Shown: positions 24,501 through 30,795 of the stretch, piece by piece
Position numbering within the stretch: position 1 is the stretch's first letter
Layout of the letters: every line of letters starts with the position of its first letter
Source of the DNA: Branchiostoma floridae
Taxonomy: Eukaryota; Chordata; Leptocardii; Amphioxiformes; Branchiostomatidae
NCBI RefSeq assembly: GCF_000003815.2
Contig: NC_049981.1
Coordinates: 27,303,785 to 27,367,784, forward strand
Direction of reading: 5' to 3'
DNA: 64,000 nt
Notes under the pieces: model-generated
The model's database searches: none
What the model saw: only the letters and a program-made list of their open reading frames with translations
Told to the model about the DNA's origin: nothing
Translations under genes and position numbers: made by a program

Positions 24501-27500
24501 CAGGGTGCTACACAAGATCAGAAGAACCCCTAGCTATGAGGGAGGGCAGCAAGAAGCATTGAGCAAGCAGCAGAGAAAGGTATGGATCAAGTAACTGTAA
24601 CGGTCTGGATACAACTCATGTGCAGTACTGTACTAACTTTTACTTTGTGAATTGATACTCTAGAGTCTAGACTTTAATGCTCTAGACTTAATTTTTCCTG
24701 TTTTAAAAGTGTGCATACAAATATGAATTTTAATAGCCTTATCCCATGTATCCTTACCTGTGCTTTTCTGACCATAGTTAACATGCATTGGCATAATACC
24801 GGTCATAAGCCTTATACCGGTCGATTAAAAATAGTGGAACTTAAAGAGATCTACACATGCAACAATAGTTATTTCTGAGGTATGCACACTTCAGACATCT
24901 AGGTGTCCAATACATAATTTACAAAGCATCGATAACAATGCATTCGAAGATAACAAGGCCAAAAGTTTTCAGGTCATTTTCGGGGCAGGCGAGCTCGTCG
25001 TGGGACAAACACACGTCACGTTCATCGCCAGATTTGTAGATAATAATCACATGTGCTCACGGCACAAGACGAGCATGATTCAACAGCAATCTTGAATTTC
25101 TTTTGGTGACCTACAACTCGTGTAAAAGTGTGAGGAACCGTTGCACAATAGCCCGGATCTACGGCTGAATGGGTCAAATTGAACGTACGCCGCCATTTTC
25201 CCGCCATTTTTAATGCTACGGCCAGCAGTAAAGTTTTACGTCATAGCGGTTGTGACGGACCAAAATTAAATGAAAATTCTTGTCAGCATACGCCCATTTT
25301 TTCATGACTTTTTGTATGCTCATGCAGATTTTTGTTTTGTGCAACTACTAACAGGAAAGAAAGGAACAACAGAGGATGGATAAAGGTACATAGCGGCTGT
25401 TAATTGTGCCGTGTTTCGTTCGACCGGTATAGTACACCCCCTTCCAACCACGCGCCCGTTCTCCGTGCAATTCCGCGGTGTGTTCCAATTACGATATTAT
25501 GTTTTTAACAGGACCAGAGAGACAAAATAATTTACACAGAAGAAGTGGCAAAGGTAAGCTGTAACAGCAACATGTAACTGGAGAAAATGATGCTTTGATC
25601 ATTTGCCAAATTAGCATTGCTTGAGAAATTGCAGTAAACCGACCGGTATTATGCCAATGGATGTTACATACATTATTAAAAATATCAAAAATGATGTCTG
25701 ACAAAGACTACTATTGTTGCTTCATTTTTGCTAGCTTGTTTGCTTGTTTTGTCATCACATACAGTATTGTTTTGTGTTTTAATATTCATCCAGACTCCAG
25801 GTAGACCTCCTTCTTCTAAACGACCTGGTGAAGGGAACAGGGAGAGCACACTGAGTAACAGTAGTATGTAGCATTATTTAATCTTTTCATCATCATGTAC
25901 AGTGTAACATATAATGAAGTTCTCACTTTGCAAGGAAATGCACAAGTGGCAAATTGAAAGTAGATTTCCAATAGCAAGATTTTATTTGTTTTTTTTGTGC
26001 AAACATGTAACTTCTGTGGCAATAGGGTGTTCTAGGTGGCTGCAAAGAAAGATCTTGCTTTGTGCAGGTTGGCTTACCTTTGCCGTAGGTATTTGGTCAC
26101 AGTGCATTCTGGCACCTGGATACCAGGTGAGTAGGCCAGTCTTTCACACCGGTACAATCCCGAAGTGTTACACCAAAAGGTGCAACCCTGAATCACGATG
26201 ACAGACATCATTTAGGTGCGATAAAACTTGCATTGCTATTTCAGGCTCCTCCTCTGGTGGATCGAGGCACAGTGTGATGAGCACTGCTAGTTTGGACAGC
26301 GGCATGGATGTGCCGGTGAGTCCAGCACATTGATGACACAAATTGATAACTATAATGACTCAGCAAAAGGACAGAGACTTTTTATATGGTCATCTTCACA
26401 TTTACACATGAATAATAACAAGAAGTATCTAGATGTAACTGAGTGATGGGTCCTGGAGGCAGACTTCATATTAAGACATTTTAAAAGTTAGTTAATGTAG
26501 TAAGAAGGTCTCATTTCATTTCACTGATATTGAATGTCTTCATATCATTTTGCATCCAGTTTGCATAACATTGTTGTATTTTATATCTGCTGCTATGCAC
26601 ATACCAATTTCTTTTGATTTCTTGTTTGTCACAGCCAGCAGACATTCCTGAAGAGACCCCACCTCCAATTCCCCTGCACATTCCTGTGAGTACAATCATC
26701 AGTCCAAAACTATGAATGTGGAATGATTCTATAAACTTTAGGATTCAGTGTGTAGATATCTTAAAGGCAGATGTCTCCTACTATGTTATAACTGAACAAA
26801 GGAATACAATATTTACTACACATTATAATAATTACTTTTTGAAGTCTTAATCTCTCAATTGAGGGTGAAATACAGGAAATCTGTTTGGAATTTCATCACT
26901 TACATGCCAGATCAATGTTTTCCTTGCCAGTGGTTGACCCCTGAAAAAGGGCTATGGTTTGCAGGTTGATGCGACAGTCAGTTGAATAATTGGAAACATA
27001 ACATTTTTTCCTAGGAATAAAGACTGAAATAAAGATGGCTTAATATAGAAGTTGTTTACTCTAAGATGACATGACTAAGTCTTCTTTCATTCTCTTAGAG
27101 GAGACCCCGGCCCCTGTCTGTGAAGTTTGATGATGACTTCATAGCCAGGCCTGTTCCCCCTCCCCCGGTTAGTAAGCGTCCCCTGCCCAGGGAACCTCCT
27201 TCCCCATCTGTACCTGTAAAACCAGGCCGCCTCCAACCAAGACACACTGAACCAGATATGAGTCCAAGGTAATCATTGTTCAATCCCTGTTCTTGTAGCC
27301 TTACGAGTATTAACACAGTTCATTAACAACTTTGAATAGTTACTGTGACTCTGATAATACATTGTTGACAGAAGACTACTTTTTCCTGCATCCTTGTCCC
27401 ATTCATGTGAGCACTGACATAAATAAAGCAAAGTGACACTGTGTTGAACTGGATGCTCTGCATTTGATTTTGAAACGTATCAGAATATGAGAAAATGAGA

Positions 27501-27817
27501 CTCAGTGCTTTCAGATTGATTAGAATTGTGATGTTGGATATTTCTGTAATAAGTTGTTTTGGTTTTTGTGTAGGCTTCCGCCCTCGACTGCTCCCCGACC
27601 TTCATTACCAACATCAATGAGCGAAGTCAATGCCGAGTTGGCGAAGAAATTCGGAAAGCTTTCTTCATCTTCGGCTGACGATGAAATGGGCAGTGACAGG
27701 CGTGCCTCTCCCAGAGGTTCACCCCAACAACCGTCCTCCCCAAAGCCGCCGAGACCTCCACAGCGTGGATCCAACCCACAACCACCACCGAGGCCCCCGA
27801 GGAAGCCTATGAACTAA
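541..27817 (+). CDS. PIK3AP1: BCAP/PIK3AP1-like B-cell-adaptor family protein, 3' part (17 exons)
   Basis: This is a cytoplasmic scaffold of the Dof/BANK/BCAP family, which links receptors to PI3-kinase. Exons: 541-592, 2344-2495, 2862-3003, 3401-3670, 4377-4573, 5384-5552, 6680-6832, 21816-21896, 22915-23055, 24230-24579, 25355-25385, 25512-25553, 25801-25863, 26245-26315, 26635-26685, 27099-27268 and 27574-27817 (stop TAA). All junctions are GT-AG and phase-consistent, giving about 792 residues. In order the protein shows an acidic/proline linker (DTYM, PPQRPPKP), the DBB region (2440-3670), an ankyrin-like segment (HFVAKYGLKDMC, 4377-4573), four overlapping YxxM motifs (5429-5500), an RRSQTLP site (exon 22915), a charged coiled-coil segment (24230-24579) and a proline-rich SH3-ligand tail. 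YxxM motifs are p85 SH2 ligands in the family. The N-terminus is outside the window. The two small exons at 25355 and 25512 are uncertain. BANK1 is the alternative name, but the YxxM cluster favours BCAP or the pre-duplication ancestor. Confidence 0.85.
1435..1982. mobile_element. PIF/Harbinger-like MITE (548 bp) in a BCAP intron
   Basis: The left end GGCCCCGTTCATGATGCAAA is matched by an inverted right end finishing TTTGCATCATGAACGGGGCC. The similarity extends inward for about 45 bp through ATGCAnATGCATcTGCAT-type sequence. Both sides are flanked by TAA (1432-1434 and 1983-1985), a 3-bp target duplication typical of PIF/Harbinger elements. Nothing transposase-like is encoded. The interior repeats TTCATGATGACAA and AAATGCGGAT motifs. 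Confidence 0.85.
4690..5020. repeat. Degenerate tandem duplication, about 190-bp unit
   Basis: Two neighbouring blocks share TTATTTCAACT, TTTTCTCCTTG, CACA(A/G)AATTGT(T/A)GTGTTT and TTAACTTTTAGCACACTATC in the same order, about 190 bp apart. They lie in the intron between the ankyrin-like and YxxM exons. No coding content is seen. Confidence 0.6.
5429..5500 (+). other. Cluster of four YxxM PI3K-p85 docking motifs
   Basis: Within the exon 5384-5552 the codons read YVDM (5429-5440), YMKM (5453-5464), YGYM (5483-5494) and YMAM (5489-5500). YxxM phosphotyrosine motifs bind the SH2 domains of the PI3-kinase regulatory subunit, and BCAP is known for carrying several. Phosphorylation in this species is inferred. 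Confidence 0.8.
6046..6562. mobile_element. MITE with ATTAAAGGGACATAATGTA terminal inverted repeats
   Basis: The left end TTAAAGGGACATAATGTA is the inverse of the right end TACATTATGTCCCTTTAA. The element is about 516 bp, GC-richer inside than its flanks, and encodes nothing. The shared TTAA at the ends could be a TTAA target site (piggyBac style) or a TA site with longer inverted repeats. The superfamily is undecided. Confidence 0.8.
6211..6240. repeat. Perfect 11-bp-arm hairpin with two ETS-like cores
   Basis: CTTACTTCCGG and CCGGAAGTAAG face each other across an 8-base spacer inside the MITE at 6046-6562. Each arm carries the CCGGAAGT core recognised by ETS factors. Function is inferred only. 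Confidence 0.7.
7317..9420 (+). repeat. Minisatellite, 74-bp unit, about 28 copies
   Basis: A 74-bp unit containing GTGAGTTCAGCACCAAGGAC, GGCATGTGTATAGATT, TGTTGTGCATAAGTGTCCTG and TAAGGTTGTGTAAATG repeats head to tail. The middle copies are nearly identical, while both ends (before 7600 and after 8960) are diverged. The array lies in the large BCAP intron, just upstream of the first nested LRR gene. Open frames across it are artefacts of the periodicity. Confidence 0.95.
9433..9574 (-). pseudogene. Out-of-frame remnant of the first LRR receptor's C-terminal tail
   Basis: Directly after the stop of the 9575-11377 gene, another frame continues the tail repeat (ATRPLPNIP, AITPE, DSNID). It then hits an in-frame TAA and continues as TYANEAE-like sequence resembling the YVNEAE end of the second paralogue. 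The current stop follows an A-tract of five A's where other repeat copies have six or seven. The tail therefore seems to have been lost by slippage plus a nonsense change, unless the assembly is wrong here. Confidence 0.6.
9575..11377 (-). CDS. LRR single-pass receptor 1 with repeated cytoplasmic tail (600 aa, intronless)
   Basis: A predicted type I membrane protein. Residues 1-22 form a signal peptide (MRVVSC...). An N-terminal cysteine cap precedes about four LRRs (residues 45-160; LDLRNNKI, LHLQRNRI-like, IDLSRNKI), followed by an LRRCT cap (NPFHCDCKLQW). A serine/threonine-rich stalk leads to a transmembrane helix at about 325-347. The cytoplasmic part has FQNPVY (residues 373-378), an NPxY-type signal that PTB domains or the endocytic machinery can bind. 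A 52-residue module (ACLATRPLPNIP...STDSNVES) is then repeated about three times. The last copy is truncated by an apparent A-tract frameshift. The gene is nested antisense in a BCAP intron and is paralogous to 13430-15040 and 19088-20564. The ligand is unknown. Confidence 0.88.
   Translation of the reverse strand: MRVVSCLFAVFIFIFCRATSSRGDVLLKDCISSHRWGLKINCPSRGLTTFPDHIPSNTSRLDLRNNKICNVSPFPLLRNLYSLNLRRNLIETFPWTSLCNLPGLMLIHLQRNRITNINLETCAKKLTKLSMIDLSRNKITSIAESNLGLPHLTVKICIEHNPFHCDCKLQWLINKMKCLHSHVYLSRKQCDATFLTRNYNFIHFYCASPDQLQRQQLSQVNISELPCASPILPSTTLKTSKHIAKSGSEDKTTKVYDTIQHSMFNAATIKQLEYKTVFESDKRDSEHIGIKTIFYHADNTIVTRGLLNSDVTGKRKEPMITTTHILIIALASLFGLAFITCLIVKFIKDHRVQNNDVLNLNNRTAMGHITVPFQNPVYSYTCSSTANELPSARNHQTIQAAQQDGAIASMVQSQPMQQGQNSAHFKSATETDMIKKACLATRPLPNIPTTAITPENTRDRLSTDSNVESTSGVHANKAIDRNSESIKKACLATRPLPNIPTTAITPENTRDRLSTDSNVESISGVHANEAIERKNEGIKKACLATRPLPNIPASAITPENTRDRLSTDSNVESTSRVHVNKAIERKSEGIKSLPCHKAPA
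9594..10082 (-). repeat. 156-bp coding tandem repeat (52-aa module)
   Basis: The sequence GCAAGGCAGGCTTTTTT recurs every 156 bp near 9594, 9750, 9906 and 10062. On the minus strand each unit encodes CLATRPLPNIP, AITPENTRDRLSTDSNVES and a HANxA segment. The unit length is a multiple of three, so copy-number change keeps the frame, and the units are nearly identical. The paralogue at 13430-15040 has only one related unit. Confidence 0.9.
11638..11662 (-). promoter_or_regulatory. Conserved 5' flank block upstream of LRR receptor 1
   Basis: CAAAGTGACCTACATG, about 260 bp upstream of the start codon, recurs as CAAAAGTGACCTAGC at 15228 (about 190 bp upstream of receptor 2) and as CAAAAGTGACCTGCATG at 20802 (about 240 bp upstream of receptor 3). 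The shared AGGTCA half-site on the gene strand resembles nuclear-receptor half-sites. It may also simply be residual duplication similarity. Confidence 0.45.
11663..12284. other. Intronic spacer, no gene seen
   Basis: This is AT-rich sequence between the 5' flank of LRR receptor 1 and a composite foldback repeat. The open frames on both strands (around 11639-12001) overlap each other and show no domain or codon signature. Confidence 0.5.
12285..13125. mobile_element. Two tandem copies of a composite foldback element
   Basis: Copy 1 (about 12285-12705) and copy 2 (about 12726-13125) are offset by about 441 bp. Copy 2 shows a longer part bounded by ATTTATGTCATACC and its inverse GGTATGACATAAAT (12726-13003). 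A 115-bp foldback follows (13006-13120), starting AATACAACACGGTGTATTCC and ending with its near-exact inverse. The core of the foldback is the perfect palindrome CCGCGGGTCGGAT/C/ATCCGACCCGCGG. In copy 1 the same parts are degenerate. Confidence 0.8.
13430..15040 (-). CDS. LRR single-pass receptor 2 (536 aa, intronless)
   Basis: A paralogue of the 9575-11377 gene. The ATG at 15040 is chosen because its MRVVS start aligns with the other two genes and only a non-ATG codon lies upstream. Features are a signal peptide (1-20), about four LRRs (residues 45-165; LNLSNNKI, LDLSKNAI, IHLQWNKI, INLSHNMI) and an LRRCT cap (NPFHCNCILLW). A threonine-rich stalk contains two diverged copies of GKS(T/A)ILH. 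The transmembrane helix spans about 361-385. The cytoplasmic tail has FQNPVY (about residue 414), LATRTLPELPENT, YVNE (about 518) and the C-terminus YEYVP. NPxY fits PTB docking and YVN fits a GRB2-type SH2 site; both are inferred. The gene is nested antisense in the BCAP intron. Confidence 0.9.
   Translation of the reverse strand: MRVVSSPLVLFISTVCWAASSVAKALPKSCIKQHADLRNSIKVDCSCRALGTFPDDIPPNTVHLNLSNNKIRFVDHFPNLRMLNTLDLSKNAIELLPWRSFCNLPHLWFIHLQWNKIANVNFGVCINQLKYLYYINLSHNMITSVTESELGLPYISKAFIDSNPFHCNCILLWLITKVKCLQGLHHKNMVCNTPSQCVARFLTCHRADDLNKFYCNSPNQLQALSFSNISVPGLGCAHKPTTDPMGGKSTILHYGIQKSIPVSQPPITNHKNTTTTELTDGKSAILHRDNEIKKSTSQPPISSDTDHNSITVTKGDSVNIVIDKSDGVLTGTVADVMVKKEGELNRTTDVMEKGTSDGPVIGTVDIIITVLCCLIGTCLILMLIKCRQLQDPCNPNNRLPAAAAAIPSQNTVQFQNPVYVATCTTNESDPPMRGDVPTQAIQTSPNLCNQTIQNGPTDHDQLSQDSDNHNSAVTNKCLKSPSAKSETNVKESQNLATRTLPELPENTDSSVESTSPIYVNEAEKDAAVDHVYEYVP
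15228..15246 (-). promoter_or_regulatory. Conserved 5' flank block upstream of LRR receptor 2
   Basis: CAAAAGTGACCTAGCTTTG matches the blocks upstream of receptors 1 and 3. Nearby GTTTCTGCTG also resembles GTTTCCGCTG at the equivalent place of receptor 1, so the duplication covered the 5' flank. Confidence 0.45.
15247..17952. other. Intronic spacer without a supported gene
   Basis: AT-rich sequence inside the large BCAP intron. Several open frames of up to about 105 codons exist on both strands, but none has a recognisable domain, splice context or homology to the neighbouring paralogues. Confidence 0.5.
17953..18372 (+). mobile_element. Dispersed repeat, copy 1 (about 420 bp)
   Basis: This runs from AAGGCTTCAGAAAAGTACTA to GACGTCAGCCCT and matches, in opposite orientation, 46864-47280. 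Shared blocks include CTCCACCAGA, AAAGAAAACAGAGGGTT, CTATGAAAGAAACCTCACCT, CACACCCAAATCGTCTTCCC and GACGTCAGCCCT. No terminal inverted repeat or coding capacity was seen, so the class is unknown. Confidence 0.8.
19088..20564 (-). CDS. LRR single-pass receptor 3, interrupted by an assembly gap
   Basis: The N-terminal part (20564 down to 19945, 206 codons) has a signal peptide (MRLVN...), LRRs (LDLSHNKI, LDLGKNRI, IHLQHNRI, IDLSHNNI) and the start of an LRRCT cap (NPFHCNCDLLW). After the 198-N gap, another frame gives the stalk, a transmembrane helix (IIIMVVVSFLSSAFPTCLIM) and a tail with FPNPVY, ending at the stop at 19088. The two halves differ by one frame, so the true gap length is not a multiple of three. 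Beyond the stop, a second frame near 18840-18900 reads LPRTPVSKT and TTDYELSY, resembling the paralogues' PLP/YEY tail; the tail may be truncated or spliced. It is paralogous to the two genes to its left. Confidence 0.8.
19747..19944. other. Assembly gap, 198 N
   Basis: This run of N falls inside LRR receptor 3, between the LRRCT cap and the stalk. The reading frames on its two sides do not agree across 198 bases, so the stated length is an estimate. Confidence 0.99.
20801..20818 (-). promoter_or_regulatory. Conserved 5' flank block upstream of LRR receptor 3
   Basis: TCAAAAGTGACCTGCATG, about 240 bp upstream of the start, matches the blocks at 11638 and 15228. Confidence 0.4.
21579..21668. 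repeat. Fragment of a GC-motif dispersed repeat
   Basis: The block ACTGTAAATGCATAAACTTT followed by repeated TTTGCGG, GCGGCGG and CCACCGCG motifs stands out in AT-rich surroundings. It resembles short interspersed fragments common in marine invertebrate genomes; the family is not identified. Confidence 0.4.
23215..24030 (+). repeat. Minisatellite, 43-bp unit, about 19 copies
   Basis: The unit reads GTGAATGTCCTTCAGCACCA then AGGATAGCATCTGTGCTGGCAGT. Central copies are nearly identical and the ends are diverged. It lies in the BCAP intron 23056-24229. The core TTCAGCACCAAGGA is shared with the 74-bp array at 7317 and the array at 28636. Confidence 0.95.
24786..25659. mobile_element. Inverted-repeat-bounded element enclosing two small BCAP exons
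   Basis: CATTGGCATAATACCGGTC at 24786 has its exact inverse GACCGGTATTATGCCAATG at 25641-25659, giving an 874-bp unit. Further CCGGT-containing repeats (TTATACCGGTCG, CGACCGGTATAG) occur inside. A clear target duplication was not found. The candidate exons 25355-25385 and 25512-25553 lie wholly inside it. Confidence 0.65.
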
Positions 27818-30355
27818 GCATCTATCCAGGTTAGGTCATGGACTGGAGGTGGCACTATGTGTCTTCTACAGCTTTGTCAGATTAAGTGCTCAATGGTAGC
27901 AAGATGCGCTCTACAATTGTTGTTCAGTTGTAGATTAATATTGTCCTTGGCCAAACAGGTATGCTGACAACAGAAAAACCTTGGAAGTAGATTTGATGTG
28001 GATTTCTTCATTTGAGACCAGATGCAAGTTATCAAGAGTTTACTCTACTTAAATATATATACTAGTACCCATTTAGCAGAGTGATATTATAATCATAGCT
28101 TTTTGAATTGCTTTAGGTATGAAAGTTAGGTATATAACGTTAGAATCATTGACAAAGCTTGTACCGAAAGTCATTAACTTTTTCATCAATGTGTTATTGT
28201 AGTGCTAGTTTCTTTTGCATTTGCTTGTACTTCAGGCAACTCGAGTACGTTTTTATATTCTTAATGCAAGGTTGGTACGAGATAAGTGTGTGGGGCAAAT
28301 TACCATGGCTGATCTAATCAACCTGATAATTCTAATGTTAACAAAAATTTCCATCAGTTTTGAAAGTATACATTCAAGATATTAATGTTTTTAAGAGTTT
28401 TAAAAGAGATAGAATAAGGAACCATTATTAGTATAGTATAGTAAGACTAAATTACTATAAGACTATAGCCTTTATTTTTAAATCAATAGGATTTTAATGT
28501 CTTGAAAACATTGGACAGGAGAATGTAACCCTCTATAATATTTGTTGATCTTTCTAATGTTATTTGACAATCCATTAGATACAGATAAGTATCAAACTGA
28601 TGTTTAAGAAAAGAACAGAGACTCTACTGCCATTTTGATTGTCATTCAGCACCACAGACAGAGATAGTGCTGTCAGTGCAAATGTCATTGGGCAGCCAGG
28701 ACAGAGTTTGTGCTGTCAGTATGAATTGCATTCAGCCCCCCAAAATTGAAACTGTGCTTTCAGTGTGAATAGTATTTAGCACCAGGGATAGAATCTGGGT
28801 TTCTAGTGTGAATAGCATTCAGCCCCCCATGACTGAGACGGTGCTGTCAGTGTGAATAGCACTCAGCACCAAGGACAGAGATTGTGCTGTCAGTGTTAAT
28901 AGCATTCAGCACCAAGGACCAAGGACAAAGACTGTGCTGTCAGTGTGAATAGCATTCAGCACCAGGGACAGATACTGTGTTGTCAGTTTAAATGTCATTA
29001 AAATGATTAAATGGCAAATAGACTGAAAAATAGGAATCACATGTAAAAAATACATACCGTTGCCTTTCCTGTGCCTTTTCATAAGATCATTTGTATATGA
29101 CTTTTTTGTATCACAGGTGGGCCATTACAAAAACTATAGGAACTGCTATAAGGGTGATAAATGTGACAATTTGATGCTTCCTAACCCATCTAAGAAATAA
29201 AGATGAACTTTCAGCATTACATGAAAAAGTAGACACTAACCTGAAGTTACTACAATGTGTAACATAATGTCATAAAAGATTAGTAATGAAAACGTAGGTT
29301 TAGACTTCTCTTTTTGTTAGTTAACTATTCCAGAGGTCTCTAAGCTGACTATTTTTATATAATGGCCCATGTTCTGATTTACAAACTAGATGTAAGCTGC
29401 AAAGATCCATTTTGTTGGTCAATACATAAAAAAAAGTTTTGTGTGTAAGTTTCATGTATGGCACACAGTAATGCTGTACATGTGATCTAATGTTTTAGAT
29501 ATTAGCACTAGGTATAGTAATTTATCCCTAGTCTTGTACATTTTGATAACATTATTGGTGATGGTGTTTTGTAGTTTTTGGTATAGACATACATTACTAC
29601 TGATGACATACCAAATGTTGAAATATTCCAATGTGCTGTAGTCTGTAACAGTTCTCAGCCTTTATCTAACTACATAGTTAATATAGGTTAAGAAGCATCA
29701 ATAATCATGTATTTTGAATTAATCTTGTTTTGTCTAGCTAGAAATTAGTTAATAAATTGAACATATTCTAATGAGCCTGTAGCTAACTATATACGAGACA
29801 AAGCCGTACTCTTATGGTCAGTATGCTGAGACAATTGTGCAGGAGCAAAACTATTGTTGAAAAGTTGACATTGTACAACTGTACTGCTTTTCTGGAGGTT
29901 GCCATTGGTAATGTTTTGATACAAATGGGCAACAAAATTTTAAGTGTATTAGGAAAATGCTATTCCACCTTGAGATCAGTAGGAGAAGCAATCTTCAGAT
30001 ATGATTTATTTTCATTTAACATTGTTTTTTCTTCGAAAAAGGTTAAATGTCATTTTGTTTTTGGCAAACGAAATATTTACACAAGGCTATGTTTAATTCA
30101 AACGATAGCTCGCTGATACATTTTCTCATCTATGCCTTTATTTTGAATTATATCCATCACGCTTTACAGGAATTGGATTGTAATGATGGTAATGATCATA
30201 ATATTATATGTGTATTGATTATGACTTTCAGATCCTATATGCTTGTACTTAGCCTCAAATTAGGTGTGGTGACGCGCTATGGGTTAGATAACATTTTGGT
30301 TCAATTTACAGACAAGAATGTCTTGCTGCTATGTCTGACATACATTTGTTTTGGT
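27818..30355 (+). other. Probable BCAP 3' UTR and downstream sequence
   Basis: No further coding exon is seen after the stop at 27815-27817. AT-rich sequence continues with candidate AATAAA signals near 29187 and 30356, and contains a 43-bp-unit repeat at 28636-28995. Which signal is used cannot be told from sequence. Confidence 0.5.
28636..28995 (+). repeat. Minisatellite, 43-bp unit, about 8 diverged copies
   Basis: Units read GTGAATAGCATTCAGCACCA then AGGACAGAGACTGTGCTGTCAGT. This is the same unit length and core as the intronic array at 23215-24030, but the copies are more diverged and it lies after the BCAP stop codon. Confidence 0.9.
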
Positions 30356-30361
30356 AATAAA
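30356..30361 (+). terminator. Candidate polyadenylation signal of the BCAP-like gene
   Basis: AATAAATAAA lies about 2.5 kb after the BCAP stop and faces the minus-strand signal of the convergent LDLa-CUB gene. Earlier AATAAA copies are alternatives. Confidence 0.4.
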
Positions 30362-30733
30362 TAAATTCTTTGACGAGTTATGTAATGGTGTCTTATTTGA
30401 TGACTCTCGCATGTTTCGTCACCATGGTGTGTTGAGAACAGTAACATCTGTGCCATCAGGAGCAGGAAATGTTTATTTATTGTGTGACAACAAGATAACC
30501 AATGTTTCTACCGGTTAAATTGTAACATTGTCTCGAAAATAGCTAATGTAGGTCAGAACTAGAAGGTAGGTAAATTTATAGAACCGTTTCCAGCTTTTCT
30601 CTCCATGTCCGTCTACTTTATGATCTTGACGTTTGGTAATTTGGTAATGTCTACGTGTCACTCTGTTACCAAAGAACACGCTTCTAATTTAAAGATAAGT
30701 GTAGCAAAATGACGAGTTGAAATGATATTTGCC

Positions 30734-30739
30734 TTTATT
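30734..30739 (-). terminator. Polyadenylation signal of LDLa-CUB protein A
   Basis: AATAAA on the minus strand lies 57 bases beyond the stop codon at 30796. Confidence 0.6.
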
Positions 30740-30795
30740 TCACAATCTCAAGTTGTTTCCCTAGCTGATGAGAAAGACAAAACCCTTGTAAATGC

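Noticed and set aside
26000-26215. Short foldable GC-richer block between BCAP exons
   Set aside because: It looked tRNA/SINE-like, but no A/B box pair or clear borders could be identified by eye.
29814-30364. Plus-strand frames of about 100 codons near the BCAP 3' end
   Set aside because: AT-rich, phenylalanine/isoleucine-rich translation with no homology cue; best explained as 3' UTR.
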